Positions 1 to 9,066 of a stretch of 64,000 nucleotides of DNA are shown piece by piece (position 1 is the first letter of the stretch; the number at the start of each line of letters is the position of its first letter). The DNA is from Hyphomicrobiaceae bacterium (GTDB taxonomy: Bacteria; Pseudomonadota; Alphaproteobacteria; Rhizobiales; Xanthobacteraceae). A program made the translations under genes and the position numbers. The stretch covers positions 1 through 64,000 of the forward strand of contig JAJPJB010000069.1 of NCBI GenBank assembly GCA_021324465.1. The letters run 5' to 3'. The notes under the pieces are model-generated. The model did no database searches. It was not told where the DNA came from and was given only the letters and a program-made list of their open reading frames with translations.

Positions 1-201
1 AATCCCGGCAAGCTTTGCCACGAAATGATCCTTAGCTGGCCGTAACGCTTCGATCTCAAACACGCGGCCGTCCGCGGTTTCGAGCGGACCGTAATCGGCG
101 ATCGCCGCGGGATCGGCGGTGAACGAATGCAGGCGCACTTCGCCGCGCACGCCGTGGGCGGCGCCGATTTGTCCGAGACAAACGCGACTGCCGCCCGCCA
201 T
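1..201 (-). CDS. rimM: Ribosome maturation factor RimM, N-terminal part (cut by window edge)
   Basis: The reverse strand from ATG at 201 gives 67 residues ([20 protein letters not shown]...) with no stop before the window edge, so only the N-terminal part is seen. The [20 protein letters not shown] stretch is typical of the RimM N-terminal beta-barrel; RimM binds S19 and helps 30S head maturation. It starts 20 bases after the rpsP stop on the same strand, the usual rpsP-rimM order, so the two are probably co-transcribed. The C-terminal PRC-barrel half lies outside the window. The identification rests on this motif and on synteny. Confidence 0.9.
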   Translation of the reverse strand, partial: MAGGSRVCLGQIGAAHGVRGEVRLHSFTADPAAIADYGPLETADGRVFEIEALRPAKDHFVAKLAGI

Positions 202-221
202 CGCTCTCTACCGCCGCCGCG

Positions 222-599
222 TCAGCTCGCTGCCGCACCCTCGGCAGCGGGAGCGCTGCCCCCGGCCGCCGCAGCCTTGGCGGCTTCGGCGCGTGCTTTG
301 CGCTCTTTGCGCGGGATCGCCTTTTCCGGATTGTTGCGCGGCTTGCGCTTCATGACGCCCGCGGCGTCCAGGAAGCGCATGACGCGGTCCGACGGCTGCG
401 CGCCTTTGGCGATCCAGACCTTGGCCTTTTCCAAGTCCCATTTCAGCCGCTCGGTCTTATCCTTGGGCAGAAGCGGGTTGAAATAGCCGAGCCGCTCAAT
501 GAACCTTCCGTCGCGGGGCGCGCGGCTGTCGGCGACGACAATGTGATAAAACGGCCGCTTCTTGGTGCCGGCGCGGGCCAGGCGGATGACCAGGGACAT
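222..599 (-). CDS. rpsP: 30S ribosomal protein S16
   Basis: A 125-residue protein beginning [20 protein letters not shown], the standard S16 N-terminus, followed by [22 protein letters not shown]. The S16 core occupies about residues 1-85. The rest is a Lys/Arg- then Ala/Gly-rich low-complexity tail, longer than in gammaproteobacteria but usual in alphaproteobacteria. S16 is a primary 30S assembly protein that binds 16S rRNA. It lies between ffh upstream and rimM downstream on the same strand, so an ffh-rpsP-rimM operon is likely. The ATG at 599 is preceded on the coding strand by an AAAGGAAA-type ribosome binding site. Confidence 0.97.
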   Translation of the reverse strand: MSLVIRLARAGTKKRPFYHIVVADSRAPRDGRFIERLGYFNPLLPKDKTERLKWDLEKAKVWIAKGAQPSDRVMRFLDAAGVMKRKPRNNPEKAIPRKERKARAEAAKAAAAGGSAPAAEGAAAS

Positions 600-638
600 T
601 CAATTTCCTTTCGCTGCGTTGAGGTATGGAACCAAAAA

Positions 639-2192
639 TTACTTCTTCTTGCCCAAGCCGGGCAGTCCGCTTGGAAATTTCGGACCGAGCCCCGGCAGAC
701 CCGGAAAATTCGGCGGCAAGGTCGACGCGCCGGGCATTTTCGGTGGCGGAGCGGGAGCGCCGGGCAGCCCGGGCGGCAAGCCATCCGGCATTTTCTTGGC
801 GAGTTCCGCCATCTGCTCGGGGCTCGGCATGCTGCCGCCGAAACCGAGCATATTGGCAAGCCCCGCCATCGGACCGCGCTTGGCACCGCCTGATGTGCGA
901 CCCATGGCCTTCATCACGTCGGCCATGGTGCGATGCATTTTCAAGAGCCGGTTGATGTCCTCCGGCCTGGTGCCGGAGCCGGCGGCGATGCGGCGCTTGC
1001 GGCTCGCTTTGAGAATATCGGGATGGCGCCGTTCGGCCGGCGTCATCGAGTCGATGATCGCCATTTGGCGCTTTAGGACTTTTTCGTCGAGATTACGCTC
1101 GGCGAGCTGATTTTTGATTTTGGCAATGCCCGGCAGCATGGCCATCAGGCCGGTCATGCCGCCCATATGCTGCATCTGCGCCAACTGCTCGCGCAGGTCG
1201 GCGAGATCGAACGCGCCCTTGCGCATCTTCTCGGCGACGCGCGCCGCTTTTTCAGCATCGATGGTGGCTGCGGCCTTCTCGACCAGCGACACGATATCGC
1301 CCATGCCCAGAATGCGGTCGGCGATGCGCTGCGGGTAGAAATCCTCAATCGCGTCGAGCTTTTCGCCAGTGCCGATGAGCTTGATCGGCTTGCCCGTCAC
1401 CGCGCGCATCGACAAGGCGGCGCCGCCGCGCCCATCGCCATCGATGCGGGTGAGCACGATGCCGGTGAGGTCAAGCCGCTCATTGAAGGCGCGCGCCAGA
1501 TTGACCGCATCCTGACCGGTGAGCGCGTCGGCGACCAGCAGCACTTCGTGCGGCGCCGCGGCGCGGCGCACGTCGGCCGCTTCGCGCATCAACTCGTCGT
1601 CGAGCGTGAGCCGGCCCGCAGTGTCGAGCAGCACGACATCATAGCCGCCGAGCCGCGCCGCCGTCTGCGCGCGCGTTGCGATCTGCACCGGCGTCTGGCC
1701 GGCGACGATCGGCAGCGTCTCGACGCCCACCTGCCGGCCGAGCACCGCCAACTGCTCCATGGCGGCGGGCCGTCGCGTGTCGAGCGACGCCATCAGCACT
1801 TTGCGCTTTTGCTGATCAGTGAGCCGTTTGGCGATCTTCGCCGTGGTCGTGGTTTTGCCCGAGCCTTGCAGGCCCACCATCATGATCACGACCGGCGCCG
1901 GCGCATTGAGATCGATCGGTTCAGCGCTAGCACCAAGCGTCTCGACCAGTTGGTCGTGCACGATCTTGACGACCATCTGGCCCGGCGTCACCGACCTGAT
2001 CACATCGACGCCGACCGCGCGCTGCTTCACCTGCTCGGTAAAAGCGCGAGCGACGTCGAGCGCGACGTCGGCTTCGAGCAGCGCGCGCCGCACCTCGCGC
2101 AGCGCCGCTTCGACATCGGCCTCCGACAGCGCGCCGCGGCGAGTGAGGCGATCGAGAATGCCGTTTAGGCGTTCGGACAGATTGTCGAACAT
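639..2192 (-). CDS. ffh: Signal recognition particle GTPase Ffh
   Basis: A 517-residue protein starting MFDNLSERLNGILDRL. It shows the NG domain of SRP GTPases: an N-terminal helical bundle, the P-loop GLQGSGKTTTTAKIAKRL at about residues 104-121, DTAGR, TRIDGDGRGGA, and the GTGEKLDAIEDF region. The C-terminal M domain is methionine-rich (MQHMGGMTGLMAMLPG) and ends in a Gly/Pro/Leu tail. With 4.5S RNA it binds signal sequences of nascent membrane proteins and docks to FtsY, encoded 4.7 kb away. The ATG at 2192 is chosen because the family starts at MFDNLS; the frame is open further upstream but runs through a tandem repeat with no homology expected. Confidence 0.97.
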   Translation of the reverse strand: MFDNLSERLNGILDRLTRRGALSEADVEAALREVRRALLEADVALDVARAFTEQVKQRAVGVDVIRSVTPGQMVVKIVHDQLVETLGASAEPIDLNAPAPVVIMMVGLQGSGKTTTTAKIAKRLTDQQKRKVLMASLDTRRPAAMEQLAVLGRQVGVETLPIVAGQTPVQIATRAQTAARLGGYDVVLLDTAGRLTLDDELMREAADVRRAAAPHEVLLVADALTGQDAVNLARAFNERLDLTGIVLTRIDGDGRGGAALSMRAVTGKPIKLIGTGEKLDAIEDFYPQRIADRILGMGDIVSLVEKAAATIDAEKAARVAEKMRKGAFDLADLREQLAQMQHMGGMTGLMAMLPGIAKIKNQLAERNLDEKVLKRQMAIIDSMTPAERRHPDILKASRKRRIAAGSGTRPEDINRLLKMHRTMADVMKAMGRTSGGAKRGPMAGLANMLGFGGSMPSPEQMAELAKKMPDGLPPGLPGAPAPPPKMPGASTLPPNFPGLPGLGPKFPSGLPGLGKKK

Positions 2193-2193
2193 G

Positions 2194-2235
2194 ATGGTCT
2201 TTCTACCGGACCATATGGTCTTTCTACCGGACGAT
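2194..2235. repeat. 21-bp tandem duplication in the ffh leader
   Basis: Two adjacent 21-base copies (2194-2214 and 2215-2235) differ at one position. Each starts ATGGTCTTTCTACCGGAC on the plus strand. On the ffh coding strand this duplicates the purine-rich GGTAGAAAGACC segment just before the ffh ATG, which is the only ribosome-binding-site candidate there. Confidence 0.85.
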
Positions 2236-2397
2236 GTCCGGCAATGACAAATGACGCCCGAGGGCGCATCGCGCTGTCGGGCGGGGACCTCCGGCCTCAA
2301 GGACCGGTCGGCGATCAGGAATTTCAGTCTCTTACGAGAGTGGGCGGAACGTAGTGACGGTGCGCTACCCTGTCAACCCGACCGAAAACCGCCGGAA

Positions 2398-3099
2398 CTA
2401 GCCCGGCGACGTCGGCTGCTTGATCAGGACATAGACGTTAACGACCAGCTTGTTCACGTCGGCCGTGACCGGATCGGTCACATATTCCTCGATGAACAGG
2501 TCCTTGGCCTCGAGCCTCTTGTCGTCGAGATAGTTGGTGATCGCCTCGTAAGTATTGTCGAGATCGTCGTAGGAGCCGCGATGGACGAATTTAAGCGCCG
2601 CGCCTTCCGGCGATTGCCCGACGCCCATGTCGCCATGCGGCGGATTTTTGGGCGCCTCCACGACAGGGACCGCAGCCTCGTATTCGAAGCCGGTATCGTC
2701 GGTCGCGGTAAAGATGGTCATCGGGAGGCCAGCCGGCCTGATGCCTTCCTTGTCGAGGTAAGTCTCGATCTTGCGGAACGCGCTGCTGATGGTGGCAAAC
2801 GCCTTGTCCCAGGTGCCGGAGCCTTTGACGTAGACGATGGTCTTGGCGGTCAGCGAGGTATCCTGGCCGAACGCATCGCCCGGCTGGTTCTGGGTCGCAT
2901 CAGTCGCCGCCGGCGCGGCCGGTGTTGCGGCGGGGGCAGGTGCAGCCGGCGCGGAAGCGGATGGCGTTTGCGCTCCGGGCTGCGGCAAGGCTTGAGTCAT
3001 TAAGACTTGCGCGGATGTTCGCTGTGGAATCGCGGCCGCGCCGGATAGAATCGTAACAAGGCTTAAAGCCGCTAGGCTGGCGCGAAGGCGGAACGGCAT
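2398..3099 (-). CDS. Secreted GyrI-like (AraC effector-binding fold) protein
   Basis: A 233-residue protein with an N-terminal signal peptide (MPFRLRASLAALSLVTILSG, then a small-residue stretch to about residue 25). An Ala/Pro-rich linker follows (about 40-75), then a GyrI-like/effector-binding domain: TAKTIVYVKGSGTWDKAFATI at the first strand-helix unit and GAALKFVHRGSYDDLDNTYEAI at the second, the internal two-fold repeat of this fold. The domain usually binds small molecules, or inhibits gyrase in the cytosol; here the leader places it in the periplasm, so a periplasmic ligand-binding role is inferred. ATG 3099 is chosen for its AGGAGAA site and the signal peptide. It is transcribed away from dapF. 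Confidence 0.8.
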   Translation of the reverse strand: MPFRLRASLAALSLVTILSGAAAIPQRTSAQVLMTQALPQPGAQTPSASAPAAPAPAATPAAPAATDATQNQPGDAFGQDTSLTAKTIVYVKGSGTWDKAFATISSAFRKIETYLDKEGIRPAGLPMTIFTATDDTGFEYEAAVPVVEAPKNPPHGDMGVGQSPEGAALKFVHRGSYDDLDNTYEAITNYLDDKRLEAKDLFIEEYVTDPVTADVNKLVVNVYVLIKQPTSPG

Positions 3100-3309
3100 T
3101 TCAGATTCTCCTCGGCGCGAAGGTGCCCGCGGCCGCACCGTCGCGCAATTCGTCGCCCGAAACGACTTTACCACGATCGCGCGCATATGCCCGCGGAATG
3201 TGCCAGTTTGCTCATGCCTCGGCGGCTTCGGCGGCCTAACCGAGCACTGGCGCCAAGTGCCCAAATCCTCATATAAGTCGCCAATATCGAAGCGAACTTT
3301 GGAGTTTCT

Positions 3310-4197
3310 GTGGGCGCGCTGGCGAATAGGGACTTCGTCAAAATGAACGGCCTCGGTAACGAGATCGTCATTGTCGATCTGCGCGCCGCGCCGGCTGAAA
3401 TCGATGCCGCGGAGGCCCGCGCCGCGGCGAGCCAGGAGCCATACGACCAGCTTATGGTGCTCTATCCGCCACGGACTGACGTCGACGCCTCGATCCGCAT
3501 CTACAATAATGATGGCTCGGAAGCCGGCGCCTGCGGCAACGGCATGCGCTGCCTCGCCGCGCTAGTCGGCGAACAAACCGGCCGTAGCGCGTTCAAATTC
3601 CAAACGCCGGCCGGCGTCATTCCATGCTGGCGCACCCAAGGCGGTCTCTACACCGTCGATATGGGGCCGCCGCGCTTGCGCTGGGACGAGATTCCTTTGG
3701 CCGAGGAATTCGCCAATACGCGCGTGATCGAGCTCGAAATCGGGCCGCGCGGGGCGCCGATTCTGCACTCGCCCTCGGTCGTGAGCATGGGCAATCCGCA
3801 TGCGATTTTCTGGGTCGAGGATCCGGGGGCTGTCGATCTCGCCGAGGTCGGCCCGCTCTTGGAACATCATCCGATGTTTCCGGAGCGCGCCAATATCACC
3901 GTCGCGGCAACGCCGGCGCGCGACCACATCGTGATGCGGACCTGGGAGCGCGGTGCGGGTCTCACCAAAGCATGCGGTTCAGCGGCCTGCGCGACGGCCG
4001 TCGCTGCGGCGCGGCTGCGCCGCAGCGGTCGCAAAGTGAGGGTGACGCTGCCCGGCGGCGATCTCACCGTCGAATGGCGCGACAGCGACGATCATGTGCT
4101 GATGACCGGGCCGGTCGAATACGAGCACCGTGGGCGGTTTGGCGGTCGCTTTGATGCGGTGCCGCCCGCTGGCGAGCCCATCGGCGTCACAAAATGA
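3310..4197 (+). CDS. dapF: Diaminopimelate epimerase
   Basis: A 295-residue PLP-independent epimerase that converts LL- to meso-diaminopimelate for lysine and peptidoglycan synthesis. Both catalytic cysteine motifs are present: [11 protein letters not shown] at about residues 72-82 and [10 protein letters not shown] at about 220-229. [15 protein letters not shown] is the family N-terminus. The listed start is a GTG at 3310; the ATG of MNGLGNE (3343) is possible but would remove part of the first strand. It is followed 10 bases later by mtaB on the same strand, a pairing often seen in alphaproteobacteria. Confidence 0.96.
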   Translation: MGALANRDFVKMNGLGNEIVIVDLRAAPAEIDAAEARAAASQEPYDQLMVLYPPRTDVDASIRIYNNDGSEAGACGNGMRCLAALVGEQTGRSAFKFQTPAGVIPCWRTQGGLYTVDMGPPRLRWDEIPLAEEFANTRVIELEIGPRGAPILHSPSVVSMGNPHAIFWVEDPGAVDLAEVGPLLEHHPMFPERANITVAATPARDHIVMRTWERGAGLTKACGSAACATAVAAARLRRSGRKVRVTLPGGDLTVEWRDSDDHVLMTGPVEYEHRGRFGGRFDAVPPAGEPIGVTK

Positions 4198-4207
4198 GTA
4201 TCGCGAA

Positions 4208-5464
4208 ATGAGCGTCGAGGTTGTCACTTTCGGCTGCCGGCTTAATGCCGCCGAATCCGAAGTCATCCGGCGCGAAGCGCAACGCGCTGGGTTTACCGAT
4301 ACTGTGGTGGTGAACACCTGCGCCGTGACGGGGGAGGCCGTGCGCCAGGCGCGGCAAGCCATTCGCGCGCTGCGGCGCGAGCGCCCGCACGCCAAGATCG
4401 TCGTCACCGGCTGCGCCGCGCAGACCGAGCCGCGCACCTTCGTCGCTATGGCCGAAGCCGATCTCGTCCTTGGCAATGCCGAGAAAGTCACCGCTGAAGG
4501 CTGGGCCAAAGTGCGCGCGGCCTTCGCCGCGGACAATGCGCCGAAGACGATCCTCAATGACATCATGGCGGCAAAGGAAACCGCGGCGCATCTGGTCGAT
4601 GAATTCGCCGGCCGCACCCGCGCTTTCGTCCAGGTGCAGAACGGCTGCGATCACCGCTGCACTTTCTGCATCATTCCCTACGGCCGCGGCAATTCGCGCT
4701 CGGTGCCGATGGGCGCGGTCGTCGAGGATGTGCGGCGGCTCGCGGCCAATGGCTATTGTGAGATCGTGCTGACCGGCGTCGACATCACGAGCTATGGCGC
4801 CGATCTGCCGGGCGCGCCTAAGCTTGGCACGCTGGTGAAGCAGGTTCTCAAGCACGTGCCGGAGCTGAAGCGGTTGCGGCTGTCGTCGATCGATTCGGTC
4901 GAGGCCGATCGCGACCTGCTCGATGCGTTGGCGTCGGAGGCACGGCTGATGCCGCATCTGCACTTGTCTCTGCAGGCCGGCGATGATCTCATTCTCAAGC
5001 GCATGAAGCGGCGGCATTTGCGGGCCGACGCGATTGCGTTCTGCGAGACGGTGCGGCGGCTGCGGCCTGACATAGTATTCGGTGCCGATCTGATCGCCGG
5101 CTTCCCGACCGAGAGCGAGGCCATGTTCAAGAATTCGCTGACGCTGATCGAGGACTGCGGGCTCATCCATCTGCATGTCTTTCCATTCTCACCGCGTCCG
5201 GGAACGCCGGCGGCGCGCATGCCGCAGCTTGACCGCGCTGTCGTGAAAGACCGCGCTTGGCGTTTGCGCGCGGCCGGCGCGCTGGCGCTGACGCGCCATC
5301 TCGAGGCGGAAGTTGGCCAAACGCGGCGCGTTCTCACCGAGTCTGACAAGGTCGGCCGGACCGAGCAGTTCACGCCGGTGAAGCTTGCGGCGCCCGCCCC
5401 GCCGGGGAGCATCGTCGATCTGAAAATGGCCGGGCATGATGGCAGACAATTGCTGGCCGCCTAG
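4208..5464 (+). CDS. mtaB: tRNA t6A37 methylthiotransferase MtaB
   Basis: A 418-residue radical-SAM methylthiotransferase that makes ms2t6A at tRNA position 37. The N-terminal UPF0004 domain carries its three cluster cysteines (TFGCRLN, NTCAVT, VTGCAAQ). The radical-SAM CxxxCxxC motif is CDHRCTFC, followed by IIPYGRGNSRSVP, at about residues 149-168. A TRAM-like C-terminal domain follows. The MtaB rather than MiaB assignment rests on the TFGCRLNAAES and IIPYGRG signatures and the neighbouring dapF. ATG 4208 is used because the frame upstream overlaps the dapF coding region. Confidence 0.92.
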   Translation: MSVEVVTFGCRLNAAESEVIRREAQRAGFTDTVVVNTCAVTGEAVRQARQAIRALRRERPHAKIVVTGCAAQTEPRTFVAMAEADLVLGNAEKVTAEGWAKVRAAFAADNAPKTILNDIMAAKETAAHLVDEFAGRTRAFVQVQNGCDHRCTFCIIPYGRGNSRSVPMGAVVEDVRRLAANGYCEIVLTGVDITSYGADLPGAPKLGTLVKQVLKHVPELKRLRLSSIDSVEADRDLLDALASEARLMPHLHLSLQAGDDLILKRMKRRHLRADAIAFCETVRRLRPDIVFGADLIAGFPTESEAMFKNSLTLIEDCGLIHLHVFPFSPRPGTPAARMPQLDRAVVKDRAWRLRAAGALALTRHLEAEVGQTRRVLTESDKVGRTEQFTPVKLAAPAPPGSIVDLKMAGHDGRQLLAA

Positions 5465-5495
5465 GTTAATCTTGTCCGAAATCGGAGGACACGCG

Positions 5496-6125
5496 ATGGA
5501 CGGCAGCCAAGATCATCTGATCAAGACGACCGCCGAGCTTGAACAGCTCTATAGCGATCCGCCCTACGGCCCCGCCGTTGTTAAGGAAGCCGACCGCGTC
5601 ACGCCGCAATATCGCAAGCTGATCGAAGCGGCGCCGTTTGTGGTGCTCGCGACCTGCGGGCCGGAAGGGCTCGACTGCTCGCCGCGCGGCGATCCGCCCG
5701 GCTTCGTGCGCGTGGTCGACGAGCAAACGCTGCTCATTCCCGACCGACGCGGCAATAATCGCATCGACAGTCTGCGCAATCTGGTGCGTGATCCGCGCAT
5801 TGCGCTCTTGTTCCTTATTCCCGGCGTCGGCGAGACGATGCGTGTCATCGGTCGAGCAAAGATTTCGACTGACCCGAAGCTGACCGAAAGCTTTGCCTTC
5901 AATGGCAAGGTGCCGAAATGCGTTCTCATCGTCACCGTCGAGCGCGCTTATTTCCAATGCACCAAGGCGGTCATCCGCTCGAAACTGTGGGATCCGGCGA
6001 CGCAGGTCGACCGCCAGACGCTGCCTACGCCAGGGTCAATTCTAGCCGAGTTGACCGACGGCAAAATGGGCGGGCCGGAGCACGACCGGCTTGCTCCGGA
6101 GCGCATCAAAGCGACAATCTATTGA
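5496..6125 (+). CDS. PPOX-class FMN-dependent flavoprotein (MSMEG_1061-like)
   Basis: A 209-residue protein of the pyridoxamine-5'-phosphate-oxidase-like split-barrel family. Recognisable parts are the IEAAPFVVLATCGPEGLDCSPRGDPPGFV strand-turn region (about residues 44-72), the FMN-facing DRRGNNRIDSLRNLV segment, and LLFLIPGVGETMRVIGRA. This subfamily probably reduces or oxidises small molecules with FMN or F420-like cofactors; the substrate cannot be read from sequence. ATG 5496 has a GGAGGA site 8 bases upstream. Its stop overlaps the stop of the convergent pseudouridine synthase by 7 bases. Confidence 0.85.
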   Translation: MDGSQDHLIKTTAELEQLYSDPPYGPAVVKEADRVTPQYRKLIEAAPFVVLATCGPEGLDCSPRGDPPGFVRVVDEQTLLIPDRRGNNRIDSLRNLVRDPRIALLFLIPGVGETMRVIGRAKISTDPKLTESFAFNGKVPKCVLIVTVERAYFQCTKAVIRSKLWDPATQVDRQTLPTPGSILAELTDGKMGGPEHDRLAPERIKATIY

Positions 6126-6865
6126 TCATTGAGGGATGCTTCGCCGGCACATTCCAGCGCCGGGGCAGTTTCTTCGCCAGGCCAGCCGCACCGTGCCAAG
6201 CGCTCGCGCATATGCGGCGGGAGCGGCGCGACGACACGGATCGGCGCACGGTTCTTGTATAACGGTACGACGATTTCACGAGCATGCAAATGCAATGGAG
6301 GTCCGCCAGTGCGCGGTGCGGTGCCGTAGATCGTGTCGCCGACGATCGGCCAGCCCATTTCGGCGCAGTGCACGCGAAGCTGATGCGTTCGCCCGGTCAC
6401 CGGCTCGAGCGCCAGCCAAGTCAGGTGCTCGGCGGCTGATGAGGTGCGTCCCATCACCTTCCATTTGCTGACCGCCGGCTGGCCTCTCGGATCGTGCTTC
6501 ATCCACCAGCCACGCGTCACGTCGAGGCGGCCGAGCGGCAGATCAATGATTCCTTCGTCCGGCTCGGGACCGGTCTCGACCACGGCCCAATAGATCTTGT
6601 CGATGGCGCCGCTCTTGAACAATTTTCCCAGCATTGCCAGCGCTTTGCGATGGCGGCCGAGCACCAGGCAGCCGGATGTATCGCGGTCGAGCCGATGCGC
6701 CAGTGCAGGCGCGCGCGGCAGCCCAAAGCGCAGCACATCGAAATGATCCTCAAGGCTTTCGCCGCCTTTAGGGCCCTTATGCACGGCGAAACCGGCCGGT
6801 TTGTCGATCACCAGCATCAGCCCATCGCGATAAAGCAGCCGCGACACCATCTCTTTCGGGGTCAT
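6119..6865 (-). CDS. RluA-family RNA pseudouridine synthase
   Basis: A 248-residue protein. The RluA catalytic motif HRLDRDTSGCLVLG is at about residues 57-70, with the conserved catalytic Asp in RLDRDTSG. PVTGRTHQLRVHCAEMGWPIVGD is the conserved RNA-binding/active-site segment further on. VIDKPAGFAVHKG is the family N-terminal motif. There is no N-terminal S4 domain, so it resembles the short RluA/TruC-type enzymes; the target uridine in rRNA or tRNA is not determinable. It converges on the PPOX gene and is divergent from ftsY. Confidence 0.92.
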   Translation of the reverse strand: MTPKEMVSRLLYRDGLMLVIDKPAGFAVHKGPKGGESLEDHFDVLRFGLPRAPALAHRLDRDTSGCLVLGRHRKALAMLGKLFKSGAIDKIYWAVVETGPEPDEGIIDLPLGRLDVTRGWWMKHDPRGQPAVSKWKVMGRTSSAAEHLTWLALEPVTGRTHQLRVHCAEMGWPIVGDTIYGTAPRTGGPPLHLHAREIVVPLYKNRAPIRVVAPLPPHMRERLARCGWPGEETAPALECAGEASLNDQ

Positions 6866-6912
6866 GACGAAACCGCTATCACGGGTGCGACATTGGGGAC
6901 AGCGTTACCGAA

Positions 6913-7875
6913 ATGGACGACAGCGCAACACAGACAACCGAAACCGCCGGCGCCGAAAAGAAAGGCTGGTGGCAGCGCCTGACCGGCGGGCTCAAGCGCA
7001 GTTCCTCGGCGCTGAGCGCGATCTCGGACCTTGTCACCATGCGCAGGCTCGATGATGCGGTGCTGGACGAGATCGATGATGCGCTCATTCGCGCCGATCT
7101 CGGGCTCGACACCTCGCACCGGATTGTGGCGGCGCTTAGCGAAGCGCGTCACAAGGCCGCGATTTCACCCGACGAGGTCAAAGCGGTTGTCGCTGCCGAG
7201 GTCGAGAAGGCGCTTGCGCCGGTGGCGCAGCCGCTTGTCATCGATGCGACGAAAAGGCCGTTCATCATTTTGGTCGCCGGCGTCAATGGTTCCGGCAAGA
7301 CGACGACCATTGGCAAGCTTGCGGCCAAGCTGCGCGCCGAAGGCCGCTCGGTGATGCTTGCGGCGGGTGATACCTTTCGTGCCGCCGCCATCGAGCAGCT
7401 GAAGATCTGGTCGGAGCGCAGCGGCGCCGCCTTCATTGCACACAAGGCCGGCGCCGACGCCGCCGGCCTTGTCTTCGATGCGGTGACCGCGGCCAGGCAG
7501 CGCGGCAGCGACGTTCTGCTCATCGACACCGCGGGCCGCCTGCAGAACCGTGCCGAGCTGATGGACGAATTGCAAAAGATCGTCCGGGTGATCAAAAAGA
7601 TCGATGCGCAGGCGCCGCATGCCGTGCTGCTTGTGCTCGATGCGACGGTCGGGCAGAACGCGCTCTCGCAGGTCGAGATTTTCAAGAAGGCTGTCGGCGT
7701 GACCGGACTGGTGATGACCAAGCTCGACGGCACGGCACGCGGCGGCATTCTGGTTGCGCTCGCGGCGAAATTCGCGGTTCCCGTTCACTTCATCGGCGTC
7801 GGCGAAAGCATCGACGATCTTTCGCCATTTTCGGCGCGCGATTTTGCCCGCGCCATCGCCGGACTCGAATCATGA
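6913..7875 (+). CDS. ftsY: Signal recognition particle receptor FtsY
   Basis: A 320-residue SRP receptor GTPase. Visible motifs are the N-domain helices, the P-loop GVNGSGKTTTIGKLAAKL (about residues 124-141), AAGDTFRAAAIEQL, IDTAGRLQNRAELMDEL, TKLDGTARGG and GVGESIDDLSPF. The acidic A domain is very short, as is usual in alphaproteobacteria. KKGWWQRLTGGLKRSS near residue 20 is the membrane-binding amphipathic segment. It works with Ffh at 639-2192. Its stop overlaps the start of the next gene (ATGA at 7872), so the two are translationally coupled. Confidence 0.97.
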   Translation: MDDSATQTTETAGAEKKGWWQRLTGGLKRSSSALSAISDLVTMRRLDDAVLDEIDDALIRADLGLDTSHRIVAALSEARHKAAISPDEVKAVVAAEVEKALAPVAQPLVIDATKRPFIILVAGVNGSGKTTTIGKLAAKLRAEGRSVMLAAGDTFRAAAIEQLKIWSERSGAAFIAHKAGADAAGLVFDAVTAARQRGSDVLLIDTAGRLQNRAELMDELQKIVRVIKKIDAQAPHAVLLVLDATVGQNALSQVEIFKKAVGVTGLVMTKLDGTARGGILVALAAKFAVPVHFIGVGESIDDLSPFSARDFARAIAGLES

Positions 7876-8450
7876 CACCGACCACCAAAGCGACCAAGCC
7901 GCGGGTCAATCCATTGTTGAAGCTTGTGCTCGATTTCGGGCCGCTGGCGGTATTCTTCCTCGCCAATGCCCATTACGGCATTTTCACCGCCACCGCCGCT
8001 TTCATGGTCGGGGTGCTGACGGCGCTGGGCGTGTCATACGCGCTGACGCGGCATTTCCCCATCATGGCTGTCGTCACCGCGATCATTGTCGTGGTGTTCG
8101 GCGGGCTGACGCTGATGCTGCATGATGCGACCTTCATCAAGGTCAAACCGACCATCATCTATGCACTGTTCGGCGCGGTGCTGCTCGGCGGGCTCGTTCT
8201 CAACAAGCCACTGCTTGGCGTCGTATTGGATTCGCTGTTCCACCTCACCGACGAAGGCTGGCGCAAGCTGACGCTGCGCTGGGCAATGTTCTTTTTCGCT
8301 CTTGCCGTGCTCAACGAGATTGTGTGGCGCAATGTTTCGACGAATGTGTGGGTCGATTTCAAAGTGTTCGGTGTGATGCCGCTCACGTTTCTGTTCGGCG
8401 CGCTGCAAGTGCCGCTCGTGAAAAAGTATGCGGTAGAGCCGGCGGAATAG
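7872..8450 (+). CDS. Inner-membrane septation protein A (IspZ/YciB family)
   Basis: A 192-residue protein with about five membrane segments and the YciB family signatures: NPLLKLVLDFGPLAVFFLAN at the N-terminus, IKVKPTIIYALFGAVLLGG in the middle, LTLRWAMFFFALAVLNEIVW, and a C-terminal KVFGVMPLTFLFG. The family is linked to intracellular septation and envelope integrity. The start codon overlaps the ftsY stop by four bases, a ftsY-yciB coupling common in rhizobia. A convergent ccmG ends 22 bases downstream. Confidence 0.92.
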   Translation: MTPTTKATKPRVNPLLKLVLDFGPLAVFFLANAHYGIFTATAAFMVGVLTALGVSYALTRHFPIMAVVTAIIVVVFGGLTLMLHDATFIKVKPTIIYALFGAVLLGGLVLNKPLLGVVLDSLFHLTDEGWRKLTLRWAMFFFALAVLNEIVWRNVSTNVWVDFKVFGVMPLTFLFGALQVPLVKKYAVEPAE

Positions 8451-8472
8451 GGCGCACTGCTCCGGAATGACA

Positions 8473-9066
8473 CTACGACCCCGCCAGCGCTTTTTCGATC
8501 TGCGGCTTGAGCACAGTTTCCAGATTGTCCGGGGTGATCGGCCCGACGAGCTTGTAGGCAATGCGGGCATCGCGGCCGACGACGAAAGTTTCCGGCACGC
8601 CATAGACGCCCCATTCGATGCCGGCGCGGCCGTTTTGGTCGGCCCCAGCGGCGGCAAAAGGATTGCCATAGCGGCCCAGGAAGCGCCGGGCATTATCGGG
8701 CGCATCCTTGTAATTGATGCCGACGAGACGGAAACGATTGTCCTGCGACAGTTGCATCAGAAGCGGTGCTTCGTCGTGACAGGGCACGCACCAAGACGCC
8801 CAGACATTGACGACGGTGACCGCGCCTTTGAAGTTGGCCGGATCGAAGCCCGGCACCGGCGCGCCGTCGCGTTCAAGGCCGGCAATCGGCGGCAGCACGG
8901 TTTGCGGTGCCGGATGGCCGATCAACGCCGAGGGAATCAGCGAGGGATCGCCGGCATAAAGGCCAACCCAGAACAATGCGGCCAGTCCAAGAAACACCGC
9001 GAGCGGCAAAATGAGAATGATGCGCCGCCGGGCAATCGTGCCGCCGTCATTGGTCGTTACGCTCAC
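8473..9066 (-). CDS. ccmG: Thiol:disulfide interchange protein CcmG/DsbE
   Basis: A 197-residue periplasmic thioredoxin-like protein anchored by an N-terminal membrane segment (RRRIILILPLAVFLGLAALF, about residues 13-32). The active site is WASWCVPCHDEAP, a CxxC with the CcmG-type VPC. It reduces apocytochrome c cysteines before haem ligation. The start is a GTG that overlaps the ccmD stop by four bases (GTGA), showing coupling. It is the last gene of the minus-strand ccmA-B-C-D-G run. Confidence 0.95.
   Translation of the reverse strand: MSVTTNDGGTIARRRIILILPLAVFLGLAALFWVGLYAGDPSLIPSALIGHPAPQTVLPPIAGLERDGAPVPGFDPANFKGAVTVVNVWASWCVPCHDEAPLLMQLSQDNRFRLVGINYKDAPDNARRFLGRYGNPFAAAGADQNGRAGIEWGVYGVPETFVVGRDARIAYKLVGPITPDNLETVLKPQIEKALAGS

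Noticed and set aside
1167-2168. 333-codon open frame opposite ffh on the plus strand
   Set aside because: Antisense shadow of a certain gene; composition is typical of such shadows (Arg, His, Ala, Asp) and no motif is seen.
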